Assembly: GCA_025355995.1 (NCBI GenBank)
Contig: JANXYQ010000018.1
Span: forward strand, 1 to 38,949
Direction of reading: 5' to 3'
DNA: 38,949 nucleotides
Source: Spirochaetaceae bacterium
GTDB taxonomy: Bacteria > Spirochaetota > Spirochaetia > Treponematales > Rectinemataceae
In this document: positions 8,751 to 16,453 of the stretch, in pieces
How the letters are laid out: every line of letters begins with the position of its first letter
Position numbering within the stretch: the stretch's first letter is position 1
Translations under genes and position numbers: made by a program
The notes under the pieces: generated by a model
Seen by the model: only the letters and a program-made list of their open reading frames with translations
Database searches by the model: none
Told to the model about the DNA's origin: nothing

Positions 8751-9818
8751 GCCACCACCATAGTCGCAAAGGCCGAGGCTTGTCCATGAACCCGGCGGCG
8801 CCGGTGTTGCTGCTGCGGTCGGCGGAGGGGGACCTGAAAGCGCTGGGCCAGAATACAGGCTGATAGTAGTAGCCTGCCCTGAGGGTGAGGGCCAGTCGCT
8901 CGCTGATGAGGTACTCGGCGCTGGCCTGAAGCCAGGCCCCGAATAACGGACCGCCACCGAGGTTGAGCCTGGGGCTGGGCGATACGTAGCCTTCGGTGAA
9001 CAAGTTGATCCCGGTCGCGTTGTAGGTCACATAGCGGCCCGAGCTGGAAGCATCGCTGAAGGCTATCTCCGCGGGATCGTAGTTGAATTGCGAGCTCATG
9101 TAGACCGTGCCGCCCAGTCCCGCCGAAAGGAAGGGGAGGAAGCGGTAGCCCGTCTGAATCTGGGCTATGCCTGCGAGAGGCTTCCCCGCCTTAAATTCGC
9201 TCGAACCGGAGCTGGTCTGGACCTGGTACCCCTCGTGGGTCAGCATGAGATAGGAAATCTCCGGCGTTACGAAGATGCCGTTGGGGCTCTGAAAGGTGGA
9301 ACGAACGAAGCTCTGCGCAGAGGCGAGGATGTCCTGCCGCGCGTAGGCCACCGTCTCGGCCGCCTCGACCTTGGCGGTGGAGGCGTCCACGAGCTGAAGG
9401 GCCAACTGGACCTGGTCGCCCAGCTAGGTGACGCCTCCCGTGAGGAAGAGATCGGCCCCGAGAAGGAGCCCGACTTTTGGAGCAGTGTCCGGATTGACTG
9501 CGCCGGGCAGCCCCAGCTCAAGCTCGCCGAGAAGCTTGTCGGAGTTCTCGCGCTCCACCAGCGTGAAGATAGTCGAGCGGCTGAGCCTTTCCTTAAGAAA
9601 GGCGCCCAGGCTTTGGCCAACGGCTGCCTCCTTCAGCCTCGCGCTTTCGGCCGTCGGCGTGAACACGGCGAGGTTCTTTTGGAAAAACAGGTCGGGATGG
9701 GCCTTCCTGTAGCTTTCCGACAATCTCTGCACAGCCGACCACGTCGTCGACCGTACGTCGGCGCAGAGGGGGTAATGGTCAGGGCCAATGATTGCAGAAC
9801 GACGACAGATTTCTTCAT
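8751..9818 (-). pseudogene. decayed CsgG/FlgO-like and outer-membrane protein gene
   Basis: This is the remains of an exported protein gene in pieces. An ATG at 9818, with AGGAGGGCGATAGG before it, begins a signal-like sequence (MKKSVVVLQSLALTI). Around 9740-9785 the sensible frame shifts. The second frame reads SESYRKAHPDLFFQKNLAVF and a CsgG/FlgO-like stretch (IFTLVERENSDKLLG...GADLFLTGGVT). It then meets an in-frame TAG at 9424-9426 and continues as LGDQVQLALQLVDASTAKVE in the same frame. A beta-barrel-like segment follows (LPFLSAGLGGTVYM, LALTLRAGYYYQPV). The frame has no natural stop before ymdB, so the 3' end is also damaged or missing; the exact right boundary is unclear. It may have been an outer-membrane lipid- or envelope-associated protein. 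The lesions suggest it is no longer made intact. Confidence 0.75.
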
Positions 9819-9849
9819 CCTATCGCCCTCCTGACTCGATCGATGGTCG

Positions 9850-9889
9850 AAAAAAACGGGGGCGGCCCGGCCAAGCCGGACTGCCCCCG
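9850..9889 (-). terminator. rho-independent terminator of rny
   Basis: On the minus strand CGGGGGC and GCCCCCG form a stem with an inner GTCCGGC/GCCGGGC-like extension around a short loop, followed by seven T. It lies 125 bases after the rny stop, so transcripts starting at the rny promoter should end before the decayed gene and ymdB. Confidence 0.85.
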
Positions 9890-10014
9890 TCCCGCGCTTC
9901 GCTCGGGATGATTATCGCGCTTCGATTTGCCCTACGCCAGTACAAATATAGAGAAGCTCGCTATCGCGCATACAACGCTCGGCAGATGGCCTCGCGAGAT
10001 ACGCGCCTTAATCC

Positions 10015-11544
10015 TTATCGCGCGTATTCCACTATGCGCGTCTCGCGGATTATCGTGACCTTGATCCTGCCCGGATAACGAAGGTCGTTCTCGATCTTCT
10101 TGGCGATGTTCTTGCAGAGCTCCTTGGCGCCCTCGTCCGAGACCTGCTCGGTGTTGACGAGGATGCGAAGCTCGCGGCCCGCCTGAATGGCGTAGGCCTT
10201 GTCGACCCCCGAGAAGCTTTCCGCGATGTTCTCGAGGTTCTCGAGCCGCTTGATGTAGTTGTCCAGCGTCTCGCGCCGCGCGCCGGGCCTCGCGGCCGAT
10301 ATGGCGTCGGCGATCTGGACGATCACACTCTCGATGCAGATCGGCTCCACGTCGTTGTGGTGGGCGCCGATCGCGTTGATGATGCGGGGGTCCTCGCCGA
10401 GCTTGCGCACGAGCTCCATGCCGATCTCGGCGTGGTTCTGGTCGCCGTCGGTCTCTATGCCCTTGCCGATGTCGTGCAGCAGCGCGCCGCGCTTCGCGAT
10501 CTCGCGGTTCGCCCCGATCTCGGCGGCTAGCATGCCGGCGATGACCGCCACTTCCTTGGAGTGGGCCAGCACGTTCTGGCCGTAGCTCGTCCGATAGTGC
10601 AGGCGCCCGAGGGCCTTGATGAGCTCAGGCGCCATGTTGTGGACGCCGATGTCGAATACGACCTTCTCGCCCTCTTCGTAGATCTTCTGCGCGATCTCCC
10701 GAGTGACCTTCTGGACGATCTCCTCGATGCGCGCGGGGTGGATCCGGCCGTCGGCTATGAGCCGCTCGAGCGAGACCCGCGCTATCTCGCGGCGCACGGG
10801 GTCGAAGCAGGAGATGACGACGGCCTCGGGCGTATCGTCTATAATGACGTCGACGCCGGTGAGGGTCTCGAGGGTCCGGATGTTGCGGCCCTCTCGGCCG
10901 ATGATGCGGCCCTTCATCTCGTCGGAGGGCAGGCTGACGGAGGTGACAGTCACCTCGGTCGTCACTTCGGTCACGATGCGCTAGATCGTCGTGATGAGGA
11001 TGTCGCGCGAGCGCCTCTCGGCCGAAAGCTGCGCTTCCTGCTCGATCTTGTTGATGATTATCTGGGCGTCGCGCTTGGCCTCGTTCTCGAGGCCCTGGAT
11101 GATGAGCTTCTTGGCTTCCTCGGCGGAAAGGCCCGAAATGCGCTCGAGCTCGAGCCTGTAGCGCTCTTCCTGGCCCGCGAGAGCCTCTTCCTTCTCCGTA
11201 GCCGCCTTGAGCCGAGCCTGCAAGGCTTGCTCTTGGCGATCGAGAGTCTCTATCTTCTTATCTAGCGTCTCTTCTTTCTGCTGAACCCTTCGCTCGTAGC
11301 GCTGGAGCTCGGCGCGCCTTTCCCGTATCTCCCGTTCTTGCTGGTTGCGTTCTCGAATGATCTGGTCTTTCGCCTCTACCAACATTTCTTTTGTCTGAGA
11401 TTCGGCCTCTTTGGCCGCGTCTCTTTTAATACGCTCCGCCTGTCGTTCGGCGGAGGCGAGTTGGAATCTGGCGTATAGCCAGCGGATCGTCCATCCAAGA
11501 ATTACACCAGTAAGAGGAAGGGCAGCTATCCAAATTGCTGTCAT
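10015..11544 (-). pseudogene. rny: ribonuclease Y with in-frame amber codon (possible readthrough or disrupted)
   Basis: The frame encodes a colinear RNase Y of 509 codons, close to the usual 510-520. An N-terminal membrane helix (residues 1-25) is followed by a long coiled coil rich in Glu/Lys/Arg. Next come a KH domain ([19 protein letters not shown]) and an HD domain ([23 protein letters not shown]). Codon 188 (10983-10981) is TAG, in the linker between coiled coil and KH domain, just after RDILITTI. Homologues often have Gln there (pattern ...AIQR). The frame is otherwise intact on both sides. No ribosome site precedes the possible GTG restart at 10974. RNase Y is a membrane-anchored endonuclease that starts mRNA decay. 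Options are amber suppression or readthrough, two polypeptides, true loss, or a sequencing error. The ATG at 11544 has AGGAGG 5 bases upstream. Confidence 0.85.
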
Positions 11545-11578
11545 GGTCCCTCCTACTTCTACATCGCTGTAGGTCTCG

Positions 11579-11606
11579 ATTATATGGACAGTGCTGTTTT
11601 TGTCAA
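11579..11606 (-). promoter_or_regulatory. consensus sigma-70 promoter of rny
   Basis: On the minus strand TTGACA (11606-11601), 16 bases, then TATAAT (11584-11579). Both hexamers are perfect. The expected transcript begins near 11572, about 28 bases upstream of the ATG. A small CTACA/TGTAG dyad follows in the leader. Confidence 0.85.
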
Positions 11607-11644
11607 GGATAAGGGGGAATTCCCTAATTTTATTGGAATTTCAA

Positions 11645-11674
11645 TTGACGGCTCTAGACTTGACACTGTATATT
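11645..11674 (+). promoter_or_regulatory. sigma-70-type promoter, probably of the RRM gene
   Basis: TTGACG, an 18-base spacer and TATATT (11669-11674); each box matches 5 of 6 consensus bases. It would give a leader of about 345 bases before the RRM start. Long structured leaders are common on cold-induced RNA-binding protein mRNAs, which makes post-transcriptional control plausible. Confidence 0.6.
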
Positions 11675-12027
11675 CCAAATGGATTCCCGGATGGGTTTCC
11701 GCGAACTTTCGGAGGGATGAGTTCACCTTCTCGAGTTTTGAGGCAGAAAACCGGGTCCGCATCGCTGTTCCTACTTGCATGCAGCGGCTTACAAATCCGG
11801 CGGTCGGGTTGGTAAAAAACCGCGGTACGAATTTCGTAGGTAAAGAAAGAGTCTACCTCTCTCTCGCCTCGCCCGTTTTAAACTCCTTCAAGCCCAAAGG
11901 TTCCCAGAACGGCCTTCTAGAAAGCCGCCGTACGTCCGCGCCGAGCCAGGCGGGGGCGCGCTCGCCTTAGGCGGGCGAATCCGGCTCCGCGAGCGTCAGC
12001 GAGCGGGGTCTATGAGGGTTCTTTCGC

Positions 12028-12309
12028 ATGTCCAAGAAGGTTTACGTCGGCAACATGAACTACGCCACCACTGAGAACGCGCTCAGGGATCTATTTACCC
12101 AGTACGGCGAGGTCGCATCGGTCAACATCATCGTCGACCGCTACACGGGCAAGGCCAAGGGCTTCGGGTTCGTCGAGATGAACACCGAGGAAGAGGCTCG
12201 CTCCGCCATCGAGGCGCTCAACGGGTTCGAGTTCATGGGCAGGCAGCTCCGCGTGAACGAGGCTGAGGATAAGCCGAGGCGGGACAATTTCCGCCCCCGC
12301 AATTACTGA
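12028..12309 (+). CDS. small RRM-type RNA-binding protein
   Basis: This is a 93-residue protein that is essentially one RNA-recognition motif. It has RNP2 (VYVGNM) at residues 5-10 and RNP1 (KGFGFVEM) near residues 44-51, followed by a short basic, Asn-rich tail (RRDNFRPRNY). Stand-alone RRM proteins of this size occur in cyanobacteria, spirochaetes and some other bacteria. There they act on mRNA, often in the cold. A weak GAGGG precedes the ATG by about 9 bases. The gene has its own likely promoter, a long leader and its own terminator, so it appears monocistronic. Its RNA targets cannot be predicted. It stands beside rny, which may be coincidence. Confidence 0.93.
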   Translation: MSKKVYVGNMNYATTENALRDLFTQYGEVASVNIIVDRYTGKAKGFGFVEMNTEEEARSAIEALNGFEFMGRQLRVNEAEDKPRRDNFRPRNY

Positions 12310-12359
12310 AATCCACTCGTAGGCGAACGACGGGCGTCGCTCGCTCCGCCACGGGGAAC

Positions 12360-12398
12360 CGAGCCGCGCGAGGCCGCCGCGCGGCTCGTTTTATTTTT
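12360..12398 (+). terminator. strong rho-independent terminator of the RRM gene
   Basis: CGAGCCGCGCG and CGCGCGGCTCG form a perfect 11-bp stem with a 7-base loop, followed by TTTTATTTTT. A further GAGCCGCG copy just after the T-run lets an alternative stem form on the minus strand, so the element may also help stop the convergent AraC transcript. Confidence 0.92.
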
Positions 12399-12413
12399 AA
12401 CGAGCCGCGCCCC

Positions 12414-13265
12414 TCAGTCGCTATTCATGTGCATATGCGAATACATCCTCCGGAAGGCGCCCGGCGCGAGCCCCTCCCGGCGCTTGAACATGCGCCGGAA
12501 ATACACCGCCTCCGCGTAGCCGCTCCTTTGGGCGATCTCGTTTACGTTGAGGTTCTCGTCGAGGAGGAGCTTCTTGGCCAGCTTGATCCTGTGGGCGTGG
12601 ATATCCTCCGTGATCGAGATGCCGAAGCTCTTCTTGTAGATCCTCCCGAGGTAGTCGGGGTTGCAGGCCAGCCGCTCCGCCAGGATCGAGGTGGTCAGGT
12701 GCTCCTGGCTGGATTTCTTCACCATTCGCCTGGCCTCGCGGGCCAGCCTCGCGACGCGATCGTTCGGGCCGGCGACGACGTCCGGCCTCCGCCCCGCCAC
12801 GACCAGGATCATGGCGCAGAGCATGTCGGCCAGACGGCTGTCCAGTTCGCCCTTCTCCTGGGAATCCAGGAACCACCTGAAGAGCTCGACGAGCCGCTCG
12901 CCCTCGCGCACCTCGCCCCGGCGCGGCAGGGCTAGCCCCGAGCGGAAGTAGTCCCCTTCCGCGCCCTCCGCGAGGCGGAAGTGCAGCCAGTAGAATTCGA
13001 GGTCGGGAGGATAATCCTCCGCGCCCCAGTGACGGAGCCCCGGCACGAGGATGAGAAACCCGCCGTGGGCTATACGGTATTCGCGCTCGCCCTCGCGGAG
13101 CGCGAGGCTGCCTTTGACGACGTAGATGATCTCGTACGAGGAAATGATCCGGTCGGGGTGACGACCGAAGCCTCGGCTGATGAATAGGCCCCCGTTCTCG
13201 GACACGAAGGGCAGCTTGAGTCCGAGATTGGGGCTCCAATCGTGGAAAGTCGGAATCGTTCTCAT
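12414..13265 (-). CDS. AraC-family transcriptional regulator
   Basis: This is a 283-residue AraC/XylS regulator. The N-terminal half is a cupin sugar-binding domain (SYEIIYVVKGSLAL...GGFLILVPGLRHWG). The C-terminal half has the two helix-turn-helix motifs: TTSILAERLACNPDYLGRIY, and NVNEIAQRSGYAEAVYFRRM with the family ending FKRREGLAPGAFRRMY. It diverges from the plus-strand transporter/GH127 operon and is its obvious candidate activator. I prefer the ATG at 13265. Upstream in-frame ATG (13283) and TTG (13310) would place the promoter-like sequence and the perfect dyad at 13272-13291 inside the gene. No ribosome site precedes any of the starts. The effector is probably an arabinose-containing sugar, inferred from its neighbours. 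Confidence 0.9.
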   Translation of the reverse strand: MRTIPTFHDWSPNLGLKLPFVSENGGLFISRGFGRHPDRIISSYEIIYVVKGSLALREGEREYRIAHGGFLILVPGLRHWGAEDYPPDLEFYWLHFRLAEGAEGDYFRSGLALPRRGEVREGERLVELFRWFLDSQEKGELDSRLADMLCAMILVVAGRRPDVVAGPNDRVARLAREARRMVKKSSQEHLTTSILAERLACNPDYLGRIYKKSFGISITEDIHAHRIKLAKKLLLDENLNVNEIAQRSGYAEAVYFRRMFKRREGLAPGAFRRMYSHMHMNSD

Positions 13266-13271
13266 ATTATA

Positions 13272-13291
13272 CGGCAAGCTCATTCTTGCCG
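13272..13291. promoter_or_regulatory. perfect 7-bp dyad between araC-type gene and transporter operon
   Basis: CGGCAAG and CTTGCCG form a perfect inverted repeat around 6 bases. It sits over the likely -10 region of the AraC gene (TTGACA at 13310-13305, 17 bases, AAGAAT) and upstream of the divergent binding-protein gene. It is a good candidate operator for autoregulation. Confidence 0.5.
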
Positions 13292-13310
13292 ACGCGGAGC
13301 ATCCTGTCAA
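13282..13310 (-). promoter_or_regulatory. possible promoter of the AraC gene
   Basis: On the minus strand a perfect TTGACA (13310-13305), 17 bases, then AAGAAT (4 of 6). It would start transcription only about 10 bases before the ATG at 13265, leaving no room for a ribosome site. Confidence 0.4.
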
Positions 13311-13404
13311 TACTGCCTAATCGTCGCAGAAGGCCTATGCGCGCAGGGTCTAGCAAACGACGGTATCCGCACCCTCCCAGTACGAGAGGTGCAAGGAGGA
13401 ATTG

Positions 13405-14664
13405 ATGAAAAGAGGGTTACTCGCGTCTGCCGCCATCGCTCTTTTGCTGACAGTCTCGATATCGGCCTTCGGGCAGAGTCTCAAGGGAACGGTCTCCTTC
13501 ATGGGTTGGGGAGACGAGGCCGAGCGCCTCATGTACGAGACGGTCTTCAAGGACTTCGAGGCCCAGAACCCCGGCGTCAAGGTCAACTACATCTTCACGC
13601 CGGACGACTATTACACCAAGCTGCAGACGATGATCGTCGGCAAGACGGCGCCGGACCTCTTCTACCTCGGCGAGGGCATGATACCCCAGTTCGCCAAGGA
13701 CGGCGTCTGCCTCGACCTCGACCCCTACATCAAGAAGAATCCCGAGCTGACCGCGGACTTCGTCGACGGCCTCCTTCGCTACGGAAGCTACCAGGGCAAG
13801 CAGTACGCGATCCCGAAGGACTGGGAGCCCATCCTGATGTACATCAACGCGGACATATTCAAGGCCGCCGGCGTCCCGATCCCGACCTCCGCCTGGACGA
13901 TGGACGACTACCTCGCCGTCGCCAAGAAGCTCACGCTAAAGGACGCCAAGGGCAAAGTGACCCAGTGGGGCGCCGCGGTCGAGAACTACCGCGCGGACTG
14001 GATGGTCTTCGCCCGCAACTACGGAGGCGAGTGGTTCAAGGACGGCAAGTCCAACTGGAGCGACCCGAACGTCGTCAAGGGAATGGAGGCGATGTGCAAG
14101 GTCATCGCCGACGGCAACGCGCCCTCGCCCGCCACGCTTGACGGCATGGGCCAGTCCCAGACCCAGCTCTTCGAGACCGGGAAGGTCGGCATGTTCCCCA
14201 CCGGCCGCTGGGCCGTCCCGACCTATCGCGACAGCTGCAAGGGTTTCAATTGGACGGCGGTCGAGATGCCCAAGGGCACGACCCGCTCGAACCCGATCAT
14301 CACCGCAGCCCTCGCCGCGAGTTCGACGACGAAGAGTCCCGAGCTGACGATCGCCCTCCTTCGCCATATCCTGAGTGACAAGAGCCTCGCGACGGTCATG
14401 AAGCTCGGCATCGGCATGCCCGCCTACAAGCGCCTGCTCTCGAAGAGCGAGTACGTCTCCGGACCGCCGGCGGTCGAGCCCTTCATCGCGACGGGCGCCT
14501 ACATCGACCAGAAGGTCCAGTTCACCGCGGTCGCCACCGGCGTCTATGCCAAGTACCAGTCCATCATCTCTGCCCAGCTAGACCTGGCCATGAACGGCAA
14601 GATATCAATGAAGGATGCCGCCGCGGCCATCGACAAGAAGGCCAACGCAGAGCTCTTCAAATAG
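13405..14664 (+). CDS. ABC sugar transporter, extracellular solute-binding protein (family 1)
   Basis: This is a 419-residue family 1 binding protein. A signal peptide (MKRGLLASAAIALLLTVSISAFG) precedes a mature region with the fold's usual marks: VSFMGWGDE at the first strand, KLQTMIVGKTAPDLFYLG, YAIPKDWEPILMYINADIFKAAG, and GKVGMFPTGRWAVPTY near the hinge. There is no lipobox cysteine. The start is the ATG at 13405, preceded by AAGGAGG with 5-base spacing; the TTG just before it is not needed. It is first in an operon with two permeases and a GH127 glycosidase, so the cargo is probably an arabinose-containing oligosaccharide. Specificity is inferred only from the neighbours. Confidence 0.93.
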   Translation: MKRGLLASAAIALLLTVSISAFGQSLKGTVSFMGWGDEAERLMYETVFKDFEAQNPGVKVNYIFTPDDYYTKLQTMIVGKTAPDLFYLGEGMIPQFAKDGVCLDLDPYIKKNPELTADFVDGLLRYGSYQGKQYAIPKDWEPILMYINADIFKAAGVPIPTSAWTMDDYLAVAKKLTLKDAKGKVTQWGAAVENYRADWMVFARNYGGEWFKDGKSNWSDPNVVKGMEAMCKVIADGNAPSPATLDGMGQSQTQLFETGKVGMFPTGRWAVPTYRDSCKGFNWTAVEMPKGTTRSNPIITAALAASSTTKSPELTIALLRHILSDKSLATVMKLGIGMPAYKRLLSKSEYVSGPPAVEPFIATGAYIDQKVQFTAVATGVYAKYQSIISAQLDLAMNGKISMKDAAAAIDKKANAELFK

Positions 14665-14681
14665 GCTTCAGGAGAAACGGA

Positions 14682-15566
14682 ATGGCCATGAGCACGAGGC
14701 TCCGCGACAACATCGAAGGCTATCTTTTTATCGCTCCTGCCTTCGCAGGGTTCCTCGTGTTCATGGTCTACCCCATCATCGCGTCCTTCGTGCTGGGCAC
14801 CTACGAGTGGACGCTGACCGGGAAGCCGAATTTCATCGGCCTCGCGAATTTCCGGGAGCTGGCGAGGGACGAGGTCTTCTGGATCAGCATCAGGAATACC
14901 GTCAAGTGGGTGATAGCCTACGTCCCCGCGAGCATCATCTTCGCCTTCCTGCTGGCGAACGCGATGGACAAGCCGATGCGGGGAGTGATCGCGTACAGGA
15001 CCATCTTCTACCTCCCCTCCGTATCGCCGCTCATCGGAGTCGCCCTCCTCTTCGTCTGGCTGTACAACCGGGACTTCGGCCTGCTCAACTACGTCCTCTC
15101 CTTCGCCGGTCTGGGGCCCGTGGGTTGGCTCTCCGACCCGAGGATATCCATCTTCAGCGTCGCCCTCATGTACCTGTACAAGGAGGTGGGCTACAACATC
15201 CTCATCCTCCTCGCGGCCATGCAGGGCATTCCGCGGCAGCTCTACGAGGCGGCCGACCTGGACGGGGCCACCGGCTTCAAGAAGCTCTGGTACGTCAAGC
15301 TGCCCCTGCTGACGCCCGCTTTCTACTACATCGCCATCATATCGCTCATCTACGCCTTCCAGGTCTTCACCGAGATCTACGTGATGACCAAGGGCGGGCC
15401 TGGCAACTCCACCTATACCCTGGGCTACTATATCTACGCGAACGCCTTCCAATACCAGAGGATGGGCTACGCGAGCGCCCTGGCGATCGTCCTCTTCTTC
15501 GTGATCCTTGCCGTGACCCTGCTGCAGAACCGCTTCCTGGGCAGGAAGGTGCAATATGACCTCTAG
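14682..15566 (+). CDS. ABC sugar transporter permease (MalF/UgpA type)
   Basis: This is a 294-residue permease with six predicted membrane helices. It begins with the family's N-terminal helix (YLFIAPAFAGFLVFMVYPII). The EAA loop that contacts the ATPase is EAADLDGATGFKKLWYVKLPLL-like, near residues 187-208. FTEIYVMTKGGPGNSTYTL is the conserved stretch before the last helices. It follows the binding-protein gene by 17 bases with AGGAGA upstream of the ATG. It overlaps the next permease by 11 bases. No ATPase gene is in the operon. Such systems normally share a MsmX/MsiK-type ATPase encoded elsewhere. Confidence 0.94.
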   Translation: MAMSTRLRDNIEGYLFIAPAFAGFLVFMVYPIIASFVLGTYEWTLTGKPNFIGLANFRELARDEVFWISIRNTVKWVIAYVPASIIFAFLLANAMDKPMRGVIAYRTIFYLPSVSPLIGVALLFVWLYNRDFGLLNYVLSFAGLGPVGWLSDPRISIFSVALMYLYKEVGYNILILLAAMQGIPRQLYEAADLDGATGFKKLWYVKLPLLTPAFYYIAIISLIYAFQVFTEIYVMTKGGPGNSTYTLGYYIYANAFQYQRMGYASALAIVLFFVILAVTLLQNRFLGRKVQYDL

Positions 15567-16410
15567 GCGCATGGCGAGCACCGCTCGCAATATCGCGGTT
15601 TCACGCGTCCTCACCTACACCGTCCTCACCCTCTTCGCCATAGTGGACCTCTTCCCCTTCGTGTGGATGATCCTCTCCTCGCTCAAGTCCCAGTCGGAGA
15701 TATTCCTCCAGCCGCCGATCCTCTTCCCCAAGGTCCTCGCCCTGAAGAACTACTCCATCGCATGGAGGGCCGGCGGCCTCGACTTCACGCGGATGTTCCT
15801 GAACTCCGTCACCATCGCCATACCCGGCACCTTCCTGTGCATGATCTCGTCATCCCTCGCGGCCTACGGCTTCGCGCGGATCCGCTTCTACGGCAGGGAG
15901 ACCATCTTCATGCTCTTCGTGGCCTCGATCATGATGCCCACCATGATGATCCTGATCCCCACCTTCCTCCTCATGCGCCCGTTCATCGACACCTTCATAC
16001 CCCTCATCGCCCGCGTGATGTTCGGCGTGCCCTTCGTCATCTTCCTCTTCAGGCAGTTCTTCATGACCATCCCGCAGGAGCTCGACGACGCGGCCAAGGT
16101 CGACGGCTACTCGCGGTTCCGCATCTGGTGGTCGATCATCATGCCTCTCTCGAAGCCCGTCCTCGCCACCCTGGTGATATTCACCTTCCAGGGACTCTAC
16201 AACGATCTCCTGAACCCCCTCATCTATATAAACTCGAAGTCGCTGTTCACGGTCCAGCTCGGCCTGGCCTCCTTCCGAGGCATGTACACGACGCGCTACG
16301 ATCTCCTGATGGCGGCCTCGGTCTTCACCCTGGCGCCCATACTCGTGCTCTTCGTCGCCGCGCAGAAGTATTTCGTGGAAGGCGTCGTGATGACGGGGCT
16401 CAAGGGCTAG
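15556..16410 (+). CDS. ABC sugar transporter permease (MalG/UgpE type)
   Basis: This is a 284-residue inner-membrane permease of the MalG group. TM1 is near residues 18-37, followed by the conserved periplasmic segment SLKSQSEIFLQPPILFP. The EAA-type loop is ELDDAAKVDGYSRFRIWWSI, and the C-terminal KYFVEGVVMTGLKG is characteristic of the group. The start overlaps the previous permease, with GGAAGG upstream, so translation is probably coupled. It pairs with that permease to form the heterodimeric channel. A GH127 gene follows 43 bases later. Confidence 0.94.
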   Translation: MTSRRMASTARNIAVSRVLTYTVLTLFAIVDLFPFVWMILSSLKSQSEIFLQPPILFPKVLALKNYSIAWRAGGLDFTRMFLNSVTIAIPGTFLCMISSSLAAYGFARIRFYGRETIFMLFVASIMMPTMMILIPTFLLMRPFIDTFIPLIARVMFGVPFVIFLFRQFFMTIPQELDDAAKVDGYSRFRIWWSIIMPLSKPVLATLVIFTFQGLYNDLLNPLIYINSKSLFTVQLGLASFRGMYTTRYDLLMAASVFTLAPILVLFVAAQKYFVEGVVMTGLKG

Positions 16411-16453
16411 CCGGGACCGGACCTCGAATACAATCCAGCAAGGAGCTTTCTCT

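Larger units (their letters stand above)
11545..12027. other. divergent regulatory region between rny and the RRM gene
   Basis: These 483 bases have lower GC than their surroundings near 11580-11760. They hold a consensus promoter for rny on the minus strand and a good promoter on the plus strand. A roughly 350-base leader then runs up to the RRM gene, with GC-rich dyads such as GCTCGCC-TTA-GGCGGGC near 11969-11985. A 128-codon open frame on the plus strand has no family resemblance and overlaps both promoters, so I do not call it a gene. Confidence 0.5.

Noticed and set aside
9424-10983. Reassignment of TAG to an amino acid
   Set aside because: TAG ends many well-bounded genes in this window (both plus-strand permeases, the first binding protein, rrf2, acpS, the serine hydrolase), so it is still a normal stop codon.
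11584-11970. 128-codon plus-strand open frame between rny and the RRM gene
   Set aside because: It overlaps two good promoters, has no ribosome site and no family resemblance, and its composition is not protein-like.
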